Positions 47,860 to 60,942 of a stretch of 64,000 nucleotides of DNA are shown here, piece by piece. The notes under the pieces were generated by a model, which saw only the letters and a program-made list of their open reading frames with translations, ran no database searches and was not told the DNA's origin. A program made the position numbers and the translations under genes. The stretch is from Gordius sp. MW1. Its lineage: Eukaryota; Nematomorpha; Gordioida; Gordea; Gordiidae. Positions within the stretch are counted from its first letter, which is position 1. Each line of letters opens with the position of its first letter. The DNA lies in contig OZ038526.1 in NCBI GenBank assembly GCA_964036665.1, forward strand, positions 8,742,001-8,806,000, given 5' to 3'.

Positions 47860-48680
47860 TTAGATATATCCTAATAACGTTATAAATAATCAATGTTTAA
47901 TTTTTAGACCATCAAATTCATTGATATTATAGCTACTTCGGTTAATACCTAAGAACAGTGTTTTAAATGCGGATGTTATCTTTGGATATCTAAATGTACT
48001 CTATTTTCGCCAACTATCTCCCGCAAATAAATGTTTTTTCCACTGGGAACCTAGTCAAAAAGTCGACATTTTTTTATAATTGAAATATATGTATACGTTT
48101 TATCAAGCGAAGTTTGCACATTTAATCTCATCTCTTACTTTCAAAACACTTTTTGATGCGATAAAGAAATTAATGTAGCTGAATGCTATCTAGTTTGCAA
48201 AAATGCCACATAATTGTAACTTATAAACAAATTAATTTATATATATTAATTTTTTAATAAAGAGAAAACTTAATGAGATGGTAACTTTGAACATATAAAA
48301 AATTTGTTGTAACAATTTCTCTTAATTGTCATTTAACTAAAGGCAATACATCCAAGCCTTAATCTTTTCAATTTTGATGTCAACATTTTGGAAAATGAGT
48401 CTTATGCTAATAAGATACATTATTTAGACCATAAAAATTAAAATAAGCACTTTTGTGGAATTGTAATAATCAGACTTACATAGTACATAAAGATTAACAA
48501 ATGGCAATATTAACAAATCACATTCATTTAGTATATGTGCATTTCCAATTAAAGCTCTTGTGTTTTCATAATTAAATTAAATCTAAGTATAATTTTTTTT
48601 TTATTAATTTTAGCATAATTATTAAAGGGGGGGGGGGGGGGGTGATGGGGTGTATGATGGAATTACATGCCATCGTGTGA
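47860..48680. other. Intergenic DNA downstream of EIF3H
   Basis: AT-rich; an 18-base G run lies at 48626-48643. Some of this should be EIF3H 3' UTR. Confidence 0.35.
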
Positions 48681-50028
48681 TTATTCCTGATCCCTGAGTG
48701 CATCAATAATTATAAGTTTACCCATGCTTTGTGCAAGTGAACGATTAATTTTGTCAGCAAAGTTTGCAATTTGACCTGAGAGGAGCAAGGAATCAAGCCT
48801 AGGTGGACAGGGCAAGGGTTTAAATAATTTGTCTAGGTCCTCTTCTGGTAAACGTGGCATGCCTTTGGCTTCTCTTGCATCATTTTCCATTTTCTAAATA
48901 TTTGTTTTTAATATATAAGAGGTTGTAAGAGATTATAAATTAGGCGCACATTCCTATCAATTCATAATGCACATATATAATGTGGGGAAAATATAGTTGT
49001 ACCCTTTTTTGCATATATGCTTGTTTTTGAATTTGTATTTTTTGGTTCTGCCTGTAATACATGTTTAATTTGTTTGTTTCTTGTGTGAGTTCTTCCAAAT
49101 TAACCATCATAATCCTAAGGTTTTGCTCAATGGCAGGACTATAAAGCAAATGGCATATAATTAAAAAATCATTTTTGTCTATGAGATTTTAAAAAGTAAT
49201 AAGATGTTTGTAAATATATAAATTGCTAGAGTAATATCAACAAATTACACAAAGTCTAGATCAAAATATTTTTTAGAATAAGTTTTATTTCCAATTTTAT
49301 AATTGTCCATTTGAGATAATAAAACATTTGAAATATTTGATGATTTAATCACAACCGGTATTTCTTGAAATAGGTCATCATAACTTAAACCCAGTTTTCT
49401 AATTCTAAAAAGATAAATTGTATAAAAAACACTTAAATTTATCTTACTTTTCTGGGCTATAGTCACTTTCCTTACAAGCTTTGAGAGCAAGAGGAGTTAA
49501 ATGGTAGGCCTTCATTGAAAGAAAACCTTGAGCAGTTTTAGTATGGTCAAAAACTAAAACTATGCTTTCTTCAACTGCATCTTGATAATTAAATTGGCTG
49601 TCTAGGAAATTTACACTTATAAAATTCCCAAGTGGTGTATTTTGATACCACCCAACTTGGAATGAATCATGCTTTAGCATTCGTAAGTTCCTCATTGCAT
49701 CAATTTGATACCTATTTACTAAAAGTTAAAAATATTAAAATTTTTGAATATTTATGATATCAATGTTAAAAACTAATTTGTTATACTTTCATCAGAACTA
49801 TCTGTGTGCTTAGGATTAGGCATACAATTAGTAACTTCAAGTCGATCTTCAACAACAAGACCCATCAGAAAACCTTGAATTAAATCTCCTAGACCTGATA
49901 TTTCTTGCTCACAATGTTTGATTATTTTCAACGCAACCTATTAAAGTATAATGCACATGCCAATAAAATATTACCATGTAATCAACTTCTACTATTGAAA
50001 AATTGCGTGTGGACCGAGGAAGCGTCAT
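48681..50028 (-). CDS. EIF3H: EIF3H, translation initiation factor 3 subunit h
   Basis: MPN-domain subunit of eIF3, acting with the 40S ribosome in cytoplasmic translation initiation. Six minus-strand exons: 49975-50028, 49787-49937, 49448-49718, 49249-49404, 49003-49138, 48681-48893; all GT-AG and in phase, 326 residues (human 352). Diagnostic segments: [12 protein letters not shown] and [19 protein letters not shown] near the N-terminus, [66 protein letters not shown], a helical segment [19 protein letters not shown], then [21 protein letters not shown] and [11 protein letters not shown] at the C-terminus. The catalytic JAMM residues are absent, as usual for eIF3h (here QVGWY). Introns include 37 and 43 bases. 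No disruption seen. Confidence 0.95.
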
Positions 50029-52634
50029 GATTATAAACAATGTTATAACGTCTTTATGATACAAAAACCGGATGATCCATATTTTGGGCGAAAAATTTAG
50101 TTATTAATATGTAAATAGTAGCTCCTATACAAAAAAACCACACACATCACATAGTGTGTTTATATGCTTATTTATGCATAGCAATCTGTGGGATGGAGGG
50201 AGAAAGATCCTAAATCGGGGCGATTTTGTAATATCTAATATAGGGAGCAATTGAAATTTTAGAATAAATTAAAACTAATTAACTCAGGTGAAAAAATGTT
50301 TTTGTGTGAATTTCCTCTATATTTAATTTATAACCAAGAAAAAATTTGTCGGTTTGTTTTATCAAAAAAGCTATTTTTCGCAACACAAACTTAACTATTT
50401 CAAAAATTTATGTTCTTCGCAAAATACTCTATATAAGTATGTTAACCATTTTCCAGTTCCAAGACCATTATTTGTTGTATAGTTTTATGAAAAAATTTAA
50501 AACCGTCATTTGATCAGCTGTGGTGTTAATTCGCAGATACTAGCAGGCTTATAGGTTTAAAGAGACGGATATTATTGTAGAGTTACATAGCTGTCATCCT
50601 AGCCTTTTCCCAAAATTGTTAATTTTTCTAGCACTAAGTATTGTGATATATCTGCATGGGTTAAACGGTGGGCGAAAACATTTCGATGATGTCTAAGTTA
50701 GGCTTCTCCATGAGGTACATGTGCTGTAACGTGGCTTAACGCACGCTGAGTTCGATTACTAGTCAATAACAGTGGCAATTTCGCTAGCAAATGCGAGAGC
50801 ATGATAGGTTTTGACACTTTTGTCAATCATTTCTTAGAATTCGACATGCAATTGGTGACAAGCATATGACTTAAACCAATGTTGTTGTCTAATTTGTCCT
50901 GTCTTTAAAATGAGATCGTCCTTTTTACAGAACCTAGTAGGGATTTATTGCAAAGTAAGAGTTGGGGAGGCGTTTCAACTGAATGTTAGGTCATGGAACC
51001 TTGCCAACTGGTTGTGGTTTTAGAAGATATTTGTTGTATTTGTGAATGAAGAGTCCCGGGAGAAGGGGACAATTAAAACTAGCCAGACGTAAAAATGCAA
51101 TAAAGAGAAAGCGAGACAATGACAGCCGATTGACAAAGAACAAATATGTAGGCAGGCGCTCGTGAGTGATGAACTAACTGGACACAAAAACAAAAAGACC
51201 TCAGAAGTTTACAGAGTAGATTATAATTATTATGGATTTCACAACTACGTTGCCCAAAATTATTCTAAATTCTACAATTACATGCCCCTCAATTACTCCG
51301 AATTTTTAATATTTTCGTGTCCCTGAATTATCTTGAATATTTTACAATTACGATTCCCAGAATAAAGAGAAGTTTTTGATAATCGTGGATTAATTTGGAC
51401 TTAAGAATAAAATTATAACAAGCGTATTTAAGAATATTTCTAAAAAGTCTTTGCATTCATAATCTCCTTGGTAAGAAAGCGCTTACGTATCCAAGTTTCT
51501 TTGACTTCGAATTTATGCAGTGGATTGTAACATGTGTGTGAAATTAACGATTAGATGCCGCTAGCTCCAAAGGTCGAAGGCAATTAAATCCTCCTCTTGA
51601 CTCATGGTGCATAACGCTGTAATTTACGAAGGAGTCACGGCCCTAGCCTAACTTCAAAAAATTGTGATGCGCTCTTATTGGTTCTTTTTAATAAAGCTTG
51701 CTTTTGGTTTCCACTATCAAGTATTTATAAGATTTTATTTTATAAATACTTGACTTGTTGACAGTGTTCAATAAGAATACATAGGTGTTTTCTTCTAATA
51801 AAAATATCGGCTTATTTGTGATTAATATAAACATCATAGAACGAGTTGGAATCCATAGCTGAATCATCAGTGTGGTTTCAAGATTATAATAAGTGTTTTA
51901 TTTGATAATGTAAAAATTTAAGAGACACGCGTTAAATAAGCGATGGGAAATTGAAATTATAGGAATTGAGATAAATAACATTAACTCGCCAGTCGCGTAT
52001 TCAAGGGTGAAAGGAGAAAATCGCCCCCCCCCAGCCTAGCACAAAAAATTTTTATTCACTATAAATAAAACTATTTACATATATTAGAATAACTACAATT
52101 AGCATAATAGACATTTGTAAATATCTTAAAGGGACTTGGTATTTTGTCCTTCGGACTTGCGCTTATTTTTGTGGTTCCTTACAAAACACTTCCATACTCC
52201 GTATAAATGTAGCCATTTGTTATGCAAACTAAAGGAGGGGAGGGGAGGAAGGAGGGATGAGGTGAGGGCGAGGAAGGAAAGAGACAAAAAGTACATTCAG
52301 ACTTAAACACGTTAATTAATTATCTTTACAAAAGATAGGAGCCAAGGTTAGTCGGAGAGAGGCTAATGCGAGCCATTCGTCATTGTGTTTTATGATAAGC
52401 TTAATAAACAAAATTGCGTTTAATATTATAAATTATTGTAATTTGGAAGAGAATGGACCATATTATACATTAAAATGCTACCAAACTAATTTTTCCATTG
52501 TAGAGTCTGTTTCAAATGCGTATTATAAATCAAGTTGTCATCTTGACTCATATGCGTAATATAAAACCATACAAAATATTTTAATAAAAAAATATCGATG
52601 CAAACAAAATTTTAGAATTATTTTCTATTTTTAG
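50029..52634. other. Intergenic DNA upstream of EIF3H
   Basis: EIF3H promoter should lie just right of 50028. 52140-52290 is a decayed relative of the Helentron-like 3' region (TCCTTCGGACTTG, CCGTATAAATGTAG, G/A-rich tract). No gene recognised; the fragments near 51280-51370 with repeated AATTA-CCCC motifs are unclassified. Confidence 0.35.
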
Positions 52635-52642
52635 CTAGGCTT

Positions 52643-54044
52643 CAGTCTTGTTAACGCTCCTTTTTAAAAGTAGCGATTCCCCCTCCCGCTCCTACCTTCT
52701 CAAAAGGAGCGAACTCCCGCTCCCGCTACTACATATTAAAAGGAGCGCTCCCGCTCCAACTAATGGAGCGGCGCTCCATAACCGCTCCTTTAATTTTCAT
52801 TTTTTTAGTAGGTACACGAAACAAAATCATATTTTTTTATCGAAACGTTTTATTTATATTATATATTATATCAAAATATTTATAATATTTTATTAGCTTT
52901 TAAAAGTAATAAATTTTCTAAATGAGAATCTAACAAACACCCACGCCTCTCCCCTAAGACCTAGGCACTACCTTCTAAATCCACTCAAGCAATCAGCTGT
53001 GGAACACACATAAGATACTCCAGAAAGCATTTCTATTCTATAATATCATCCATCATTTTATCATACGCAAACCTATCTTTGCTATAAGTGTTTGGCGGCA
53101 CATTACCTTTGCTGAAGGGGAAAACGTTTTTATCATTTTGACAAAGCTAGGATTATCTACAGTTGATAAAGGAACAAGTGTCTCAATGACATGATCAATG
53201 ATCGCATTATCTCCTTCAGTTTTTGTAGGTTCATATGTTTTTTGACCAAAATTTAATATTGACTGTTTTTTCTCAGAAGAGGAAGACTTATTATAACTAA
53301 AACTATTGATATGATTTTCAATTTTTGAAATTTGAATATTGATTATCATGTACTTTCTAAATATTAATTTATAAGCTCAACTAATGTATGTAATAAATTG
53401 CCCAAATATAATTAAAACCATTTTAAAAAAATTATTATAGAATAAAGAAATATTGATTTTAACTTCAGGTGTTTTTTTAAAATTAAAGCTGCTGATTTTA
53501 GAGAAAGAAATCATTTTGTTATTAATTCACAATAGGCATTTCGCCTTTAATCTGACTTTATCATCTCTTGAACTATTTTTTAAATGGTGGAAACGGAAAT
53601 TCCACTTCGGCTTCTTCTTCATCTTCTATAATCTCTATCTCTAGATCCATAATAAAACTATTTCTGATTATATATCTATAAAATGGATATTAAATTAATA
53701 TGACTTACAGTTACAAGGTTTTTCAAAAAAAATTCAATATAAAAAAGGGAAAACTGATGTTTAATGTTTCAAATGATTAGATGAAAAATTAAAATAAAAC
53801 TCGGCTCAACATTTAATAATGAATAATAAATTAAATTTAACTAAAATTAAAATTATATATTCATTAAATTTTAATTAATAAACATTATTAGTATTTAAAA
53901 AATAATATGATTTATATATTAAATTTAAAGCACTAAAAGGAGCGACTCCCGCTCCCGCTCCTCATTTTTAAACAGGAGTGGCGCTCCAGCTTTTTTTAAA
54001 AAAACTGTAGCGGCGCTCAGGAGCGCCGCTCCTTAACAAGACTG
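52643..54044 (-). mobile_element. hAT transposon with decayed transposase
   Basis: 12-bp TIRs CAGTCTTGTTAA and TTAACAAGACTG, flanked by a perfect 8-bp duplication CTAGGCTT (52635-52642 and 54045-54052), the hAT signature. Subterminal regions at both ends (about 52655-52790 and 53937-54032) are packed with GGAGCG/CGCTCC motifs, a plausible array of transposase binding sites. 1402 bp in total. A broken transposase is encoded on the minus strand. Confidence 0.9.
53001..53650 (-). pseudogene. hAT transposase fragment (BED-finger type), broken
   Basis: From 53650 downward: an acidic start MDLEIEIIEDEEEAEVEFPF and PPF-K, a frameshift, then DDKVRLKAKCLL, which resembles the start of a BED zinc finger with its second Cys codon turned into a stop. 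After further shifts, an open stretch (53349-53053) holds IETLVPLSTVDNPSFVKMI and KTFSPSAKVMCRQTLIAKI, the conserved block that precedes the catalytic core of hAT/ZBED transposases. The DDE core and dimerisation domain are missing. A final frameshift restores a FAYDKMMDDIIE tail. Not functional. Confidence 0.7.
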
Positions 54045-54052
54045 CTAGGCTT

Positions 54053-55785
54053 TATGCGAAAACAAAAAGGCAGCATCACAGCAATTAAAAAGCTAGGTTG
54101 AATTAAAATAAGCACTAGAAATAATGATCAAAAGGATTAAATTAAATATGGGGCGAGCTTTCAAAAAGTAAGATCTACTGTAGTTAACATTAAAATAATT
54201 GAAACAATTGAATTGATGCTGATATTAAAATAATTAATAAATTAATTTATCATACATTGTTGAGAAGGGTCGTAGGGGATGATCAAATAAGGTCTACTTG
54301 TCATGGAATGAATATATTAATTTGCCTCGGGCGCAGAATTATTTAGGCAGTTTCGCAATAGGTCGTTATAAAGCAACAAGCTAGACAAGTTTCAAAGGAA
54401 ATTAACTAAAATAATAAGTCGGGGCACAAAAGTAATAAAAATAGAATTTGGGCACGCGCCAGATCTTTCAATTGTTTGTCTATTAAATACGAGCCCTAAC
54501 GATGATTTTGCTATTGGTTGCATCGACTAGTGTAAGGTAAGGGGAGGGGAGACAAGTGAATTAAAGGAGCATTTTAAGAAGGGGGTTGAAGGTCAAGGGT
54601 TTATAGGGGGGGGGGAGAAGGGGGCGGGCAAAGAAAGGAACAAAGGGGGGGGGGACTAGGAGAGGCTTAAGGGGAGAGGTGCCAAGAGGGGAGAAGAAAG
54701 AAGGGGGGTATGTAAAAATTAGAACATACAAATAATTCATTGTAAAAAAGCAAAAATTAGGACAAAAACATTGAAGCAAAAAACATTAGAACATGTAAAT
54801 AATATATTGTATTAAAAATTTAGACAAAAACATTGGGGGTAAGAAATTAATTATATTATAACCTCTCAAATAAAACAAGATTTGGGCCCGCGGCGGGTTC
54901 TTTTGCATTTCTGTAACGGGCGGGCCGATTTAACCAGACCCCTTTTCAGGTCTCTAATGCAAAAAATTTATTGTAAAAAAACTGAGATAAAAAATTAGGA
55001 CCCCGGAGAATTTAAATCCCAAATTTTTCTCACCTGTCGTAATAGAGAACTAAGGCGTGGCAGTAAACAAAAGTGTGACAATAAACAACATCGAGTGAGC
55101 CCATAAATAGCATAGCAATTCTAATTAATTCCCCAAATAAGAAATTTTACTCGTCACAATTGAGAATATCTTTTTAGTATATATTGTAAGAAATGATATT
55201 AACTTTAAAATAATTGTGAACTACTATATTGATAGGCATCTCGCAAACAAATCACTTGAAAATTAATATCATGAGATACTAGACAATTTATTGCTCTGAG
55301 GCAATAGTTCTAAAAGTAGCTTGCAAAATATTATCTTCATATTATTTTAAAATACTATTCAGAAGTTTCACTCCCTTCTGAATAAATTCTGTTTTTAGGT
55401 TATAGTATTTTTTTTATATTGTTCATAAAGCTTATCTTTAAGATTTACATATTACAATAGTTTAAAATCATTTTTTAGTTTTGGTGTTAAAAAATATGAG
55501 ATTGAATATTGTTTCTTAGATAATAAATTTGTTTTGTCGTTTTATTTACTAAGTACCATCAACCGAATTAATAGTTTACAAAGATTTAAACACATATGTA
55601 CGAATTCATCTTCTGCACAAAATAATATTGAACATATAAAGATAGTAGGCTCTAATTTGTATGCAGTTAATACATATTTCTTGTAAAATGATGAGGCAGC
55701 AGAGATGCCATATTCTTTAACTGCATTGATATCAATTGAAGGATATAAAGTATCTATTAATATAATTAATTAAATTGTGCTTGTA
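54053..55785. other. Intergenic DNA with a G/A-rich tract and a GC-tipped fragment
   Basis: 54536-54710 is strongly purine-rich with several runs of 6-10 G. 54887-54957 is a right end (GGGCCCGCGGCGGG, then CAGGTCTCTA) of the GC-tipped family. 55100-55118 holds a diverged hairpin (ATAGCATAGCAATT). No gene recognised. Confidence 0.4.
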
Positions 55786-56280
55786 TTAATAACACGAATC
55801 ATAAAATTCTACAGAATTTTGATTACCTTCCGATATGGTAGCTTTTAAACTATCATGCATTTGCTTTTGGCTTGAATATTTGGGTGAACATTTTCCAGGT
55901 GATTTAAGTTGTTCCTTTTCGCATTCTAAATAGCATATATTGTGAAACGTTAAGCCGCTAATACTGCAAACTGGCTTAAGATTATTTGGGCAAAAGCACA
56001 GACCTCCTCCAGCTGGACCTTGACGCCCTAAGCACGGGCCGGAGTATTTGACCGGAATATTATGGCAATTGGCCAAGCATGGATTTTTATATGCTTGATT
56101 ATCTGAAGCACAGTACAAATTGTAACGTTTGGTGCAAAGTTCTTTGCAATCTGTCATGTGTATTTCTGCTCAAAATATATAACTTTAATGTCCTTCCATT
56201 AATACTTTACCTTGGGAAAGCATAAATTTGGTATTATATAAAAGCATAAGTAGTGAGAAATAAATGAAGCACTTCAACAT
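55786..56280 (-). CDS. Secreted protein with two Kazal-type domains
   Basis: Probable extracellular serine-protease inhibitor. Exon 1 (56211-56280) encodes a signal peptide (CFIYFSLLMLLYNTKFML). After a 45-base intron (donor AAG|GTAAAG, acceptor GAGCAG|AA, phase 1), exon 2 (55786-56165) gives a total of 149 residues. Domain 1: CKELCTKRYNLYCASDNQAY then NPCLANC and GPC. Domain 2: CFCPNNLKPVCSISGLTFHN then ICYLECEKEQL and GKC. Both keep the Kazal Cys spacing and the C-x-S-D/x-G-x-x-Y/F-N core. In domain 2 the position two residues after the second Cys (P2-P1 area) is NNLKPVC, but P1 cannot be set with certainty. A Ser/Gln-rich tail of about 40 residues ends DSCY. Which protease it targets is unknown. 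Confidence 0.85.
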
Positions 56281-57619
56281 CTTTTACAGGAAATTGTCAG
56301 CAACTCTAAAAGTAAAATAATTTTTTTTAATAATATACTTCTTCTTTTATCCTTAAACACCTAGAAGTAGACCTTAATGGTAAATAAAGTACACATAATG
56401 TTTGTTATTATATATCTCAGAAAAACTAAAAGTCATATAATTAATCGTTCTAAGAACGCGTTTTGCATATAACATTTTGGTAAAATAAATTGTAAATAAA
56501 TGTAAATTTTTAAATTTATGAAATTCGAATTTATTAATAAAATAGGTAAGAAGTTTTTTAGTTGAAATTAATATTTCATTTAAAATATGGGTTATATAAC
56601 GAATGGATGACTGGGGATAACGTCAATTGTCAACCATGGACATTATAGGAGATATTCATAGCTGTTAGGTGACTAGTTGCCTGTTACTAATTCCTGAAAT
56701 GTTCCTCTTACTAAAAATAACTGTAAAAAGTTAATATAATTGTAGGGGAACATACTTTAGTAATTACTTAACAATGTTTCAATTACTTTCCATAAATTTA
56801 AATATCATTATTATATTCGAATAACAGAATTGATTGTCTAGATTATGTTTTTTATATTTAAATTACTCTTTTTCAATTCCAGAATAAATTCTGATATATT
56901 ACTAGTATCATATTATCCTTTCTATAATATATTTGTATTTAAATAAATCCACTTCAATTGAAAATCATTTGAATGCTAACTTTTTGAAGCAAATTGTAAA
57001 CTTCGCATAAATTTAAGTACAACAATTTAACTTTTTTTATTTTGAAGCATCTTTTCAGTCTCGTTAAATTAATACCTAGTGAAAAATGCACGTTATGAGA
57101 TGACAAGACAATCTCAAATGTATCGAATGTTGTATTATGGAAATCGTGTCATCATCCAAATGCCCTATGATTTTTAAACAAATTTTTTTATAGTTTATAT
57201 TAATTTATAAAATTGAGCAAACCTCTGAGTAAATTTAACTAGTTATTATGGGTAGGTGATTGGAACTGTATTTTATGCCTTTAACTTAATTACTTGCACT
57301 TATTTTGAAATTTTGATCTAACAAGTTCCTGTAGAAAAGTAACTTTAACAGCTCTCGAGACGACAAATCTGTAAAGGTCGGTAACCTTTTTTTATTAACA
57401 TAAGGTTAACGCGACCATAAATTTTAATTGTGTGCAAAACATATGTTAACTTACTCGCCTCATTAATATTACAGGACAATATATAAATATACACAACATA
57501 GGCATCTAAAGAATGTATTTTTAACGCTCGCAGCCTTAATTCTCAACAGTTTCCTCAACACCAATTATCCATATGGTCGTTCCGCATTCGTTCTAAGGCA
57601 GCGTTATATTCATATAATG
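56281..57619. other. AT-rich intergenic DNA
   Basis: Upstream region of the Kazal gene. No other feature recognised. Confidence 0.35.
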
Positions 57620-57685
57620 TAGAGTTGTCAATCCGTTTATATGAATATAAATGTATAAAAACGGTGGGTTTGGATTGACAACCTA
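57620..57685. repeat. Very short inverted repeat related to the TAGAGTTGTCAA family
   Basis: TAGAGTTGTCAATCC and GGATTGACAACCTA are inverted, 66 bp in total. The outer sequence matches the ends of the hAT-like MITE at 13719. No target duplication. Confidence 0.45.
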
Positions 57686-59135
57686 AGGTAGAGGGATCTA
57701 CCTACGTTCTCAATCAAAACCTAGCGTTATATTCCTTTGTCTGGTGCTGTCCTAACTCTTGGTAAAGTTGATTGTCCTGTCCTTGCATAACCCCTTCACT
57801 CCAAAAGTTAACGGTTCCCTTACTGTTTCCTTGAGTGACCATTTACCTCACTCTTTCCCCTATTTGATCTAAATGTCTATGGTGATCACTGAGCCATCAC
57901 AGTGTATGATCCCTCCACACGTTACGACATAATCGTCACTTCTACCCATTTGTTTGAGCCTAGAAACATTTGTACCCAAACGTGTCTCTTTGTATTAAAT
58001 GCTCGGCCTTCCCCGTTTATTGCCATTGTTAAAACTAAGTATCCCTTAAGTTTTCTTATTCTATTCGAATCTTTCTTTTTAACATTGCTTAAGCCCTTTT
58101 ATTCGTTTCTATGTCATTTTAGAATCCCCCCCCCCCACCACAGTTATTTTTCTAAATCATCCATTATTAGAGTTGATAGCGATACTCCTGGCCAAGCGTA
58201 TGTAGTTTTTTAGCCATGTAGGAGCTGTCCGTCCCCCATCGGTGCTCGGCGGGTTATCATCAAAGCCGAGGGTCGCCGCTGCCGTCCGCACAATCTGTCG
58301 CTCAGTCCTTCCTAGCCTCAAGCGCCCATTTCTTTCTGTTGAAAGGCGCCTTCCTTGGCATAGGTTGTGAATAGTTCGGACGAAAGGAATTTATCTGTTC
58401 TCCCATTTGTCCAAAACCGTTCTTGACGGCCTAGTCTTTTGTTTTCCCTGTGACCACTTGCCAGCCGTAATATGTGGCCATGGCTATTGTTCTAATTCTT
58501 TCCGAGAATACGTCAGTGGCCTTGGTTGGGTCGTCCCACGCCTCTCCTAATTCAAGGAGGAAATCAATCTCGTGTTTCTGATACAAGGGAATCGTTTTAT
58601 TCTTTTCGTCGGCTTATTTTAGATCTTTGAGTCTTTGCTTCAATAAGTCCGTTCCGGTTTGCTCGATTCCCGATAATTTCTTTTCAACTTCTCTTGTAAT
58701 GATGGCGTTTAGTTCATCATGTGTTAGCGTCATGGTTGATGGGTTATATTAGGAAGTAATTACTGGATTTTGTCGCGGTGGATCGAAGATGGGACGGTGT
58801 AATAAAGGGGGGATATATAGGGGTGCCCATATTGGGGCTGCTTTCGCCATCTTTCCGCGCGATTCTTGCTCTTTTGCATGTCGAAGGGAGATGACATCAT
58901 TTCTGATGGATTTTAACTCCTTTGCAATCCATTCCACAGTATTGGTTGCGAGTGGCGTCCCCGGGTCATCCTTAGTTTGGTCCAAATTGGAGGCCCCTGT
59001 AGAGTCAAAGTGGGAGTCTTCTTCGTCCTCCCTAACTTCACTAAAGGAGTTCTCGAGAGGGGGATTGGAGGTGGTTACAGTGAGGGGTGCCGATAAGGCG
59101 GGGGTGGTAGTTATAGAACGTAGATGGTAGGCCAT
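57686..59135 (-). pseudogene. Old Ty3/gypsy-like retrotransposon remnant
   Basis: Minus strand, in order. 59135-58749 is a 128-residue open frame, a gag-like or accessory region with an acidic middle and a WIAKELKSIRNDVISLRHAKE helix. 58733 downward is a broken frame starting MTLTHDELNAIITREVEKKL with a likely coiled coil and an AMATYYGWQVVTGKTKD block. About 58010-57920 has HVWVQMFLGSNKWVEVTI, a decayed copy of the integrase C-terminal motif present intact at about 61600. Reverse transcriptase and integrase core are absent. Assignment of the first two frames to gag is inference from position. Confidence 0.5.
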
Positions 59136-60262
59136 AGGGGTAAAAATTATGGATGTGGGGCGTTATGACACGTAAGACAGAGCAAAAGACAAGAATAAAG
59201 TGTATTTTACTAGGCTCGAATTATAGTAAATTTCTTAGACTAATGTACGGTCTTTAAGCTATTGCTGGCCATTTGCTTTTCCCTTTTGCATCTTCTTCAT
59301 TTGTGTCCTAACTTTATCCACCTGAAAATTAAAATTTTTTTATGTTTTTCCCCCCTCTAATTGGACTTTTAAACGTTTTGCCCCCCCCCCCCCCCCCTTA
59401 ATCCAAAACCTGGATACGCCCATGCAGGCAGTTGACATTGAATCCTTGTGCGTCGAAATCGTAAGACATCGGCTTGCCTTAAAACGTACTTTTAGTTCCG
59501 TGAAGGCTTTCGCTAAATCTCGCCGTAAAAACCAAGTTGCTCTGACGAGTTTACTTAATAGATTACTCTATTATAGATAGGAAGTACATAAGCGCACGGG
59601 CATATTTATAACTGTAAAGCAATTAATACAAACTCTGAAAGTGACATCGAACTTCTTAACTGGCATGAGGCCTTGCCAAACGGGAATATTGGGTCAGTTT
59701 TATAATGTATTTGTTTACATATTTGTTTAATTTGTCTTCTAAGTTGCAGGATGAAAACAATCAATGTTCCAATTTTCTGGCACGTCGACCTCGATGCTCC
59801 TTACCGCCTTAAGGTGCCGTTGCTCAATAGTAGTTGACTCCCTTATTATTTGACCTGCGGCGTAAAAATTTACAATGAACTACATCGCCGCTGCTTTTTA
59901 GATACAGCACACCATTAGTCAATGAGGTCCTCGAACTCCTTGATCCAGCCGATTTCGTGCAAGGAAGGGCCCTTTAAATCAGCTGGTAGTAATAGCAAGC
60001 TTTTCTTGGTGTCAGCCAAACTTTTTAAATAAATGATCCCCATGTATATGTTTTAATATCTAAAGTTAGCCACGTAATTATGTATGTTTTAAATATTTGC
60101 AAAGATTTAGTTTGTCCAGAAAACAAGGAGTGATCAGAATTAAGACGGTTTGGTTTTTTATCACTCTACAATATACTGGGTCATTTTATCTTAATTGCAG
60201 AGTTATCACATATGTAATATTTATAATAGATGACCACCCTACTTAAATAGTGAACATAGCTC
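59136..60262. other. Retrotransposon debris and intergenic DNA
   Basis: 59870-60010 (minus) encodes LPADLKGPSLHEIGWIKEF, matching the protease C-terminal stretch ADVKGPPLLGTNWIKKF of the LTR element at 60943-63568. 59345-59424 is a C-rich right end of the CATGGGCGTA MITE family (ATACGCCCATG). Confidence 0.45.
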
Positions 60263-60269
60263 TAGCAGG

Positions 60270-60901
60270 CAGTAGCGTAGGGAAGGGGTGGGGGCGTTTC
60301 GGGTTAGGACCCCCCCCCCCCCCATTGACAAAAAAAATTGAATTTTTTTTCAAATTATACGAAAAAAATATTAATAGGAGTTTTGAGTGTGTTGCGCACA
60401 TAGAAATAATATATTGAAATTTAATTTTAGATGAAATCTCCTAATTATAACATTATTTACACAAAAAATTTATGTCCCTAAGCGTTTTTTTTAATATTGA
60501 CAAAAAATGTTTAAAAGCCGCGGAATATATAACAATTTTTTTGGAAATGTGTAGGCTGGACCTGTGCTTTGAAAAAAACGGCGGGGCGAACTTGGGCTTA
60601 TAATTTCATTTAAAAGGTCCCGGGCGGGATAATTATTAGTTCTGGGGGGAAATTTGAGTCTAAAAGGCCAATGCAAGTGTTTAATTTAAACAATGGCCCT
60701 AATTAGCGCAAACAGAAAACTGGAAAGAGCTCTTTGTAATTTGCGTCTCTGAAGATATCATTAATGCATTTTTGACCAAAAACCCATCGTTAATATTGAA
60801 TTTATATAATTTTAATAGGTTTTTGTTTAATAGAAATTCTTTGACACAAAATTTACCCCCTCCCCCCCCCCCCGAATAAGATAGTCCTACCTCCGTCACT
60901 A
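60270..60901. mobile_element. Possible hAT-like element with poly-G/poly-C subterminal runs
   Basis: Left CAGTAGCGTAGGGAAGG and right CCTACCTCCGTCACTA are imperfect inverted copies of a CAGTGRCGKAGGTAGG-like end, each followed inward by long G/C runs (about 60311-60324, 60861-60873). No transposase seen and no target duplication established. GC-tipped motifs near 60548-60680 suggest a nested relic. Confidence 0.35.
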
Positions 60902-60942
60902 CTCACTACTGAATATAAGCTTAATAAATTTTAGTTTATTAG

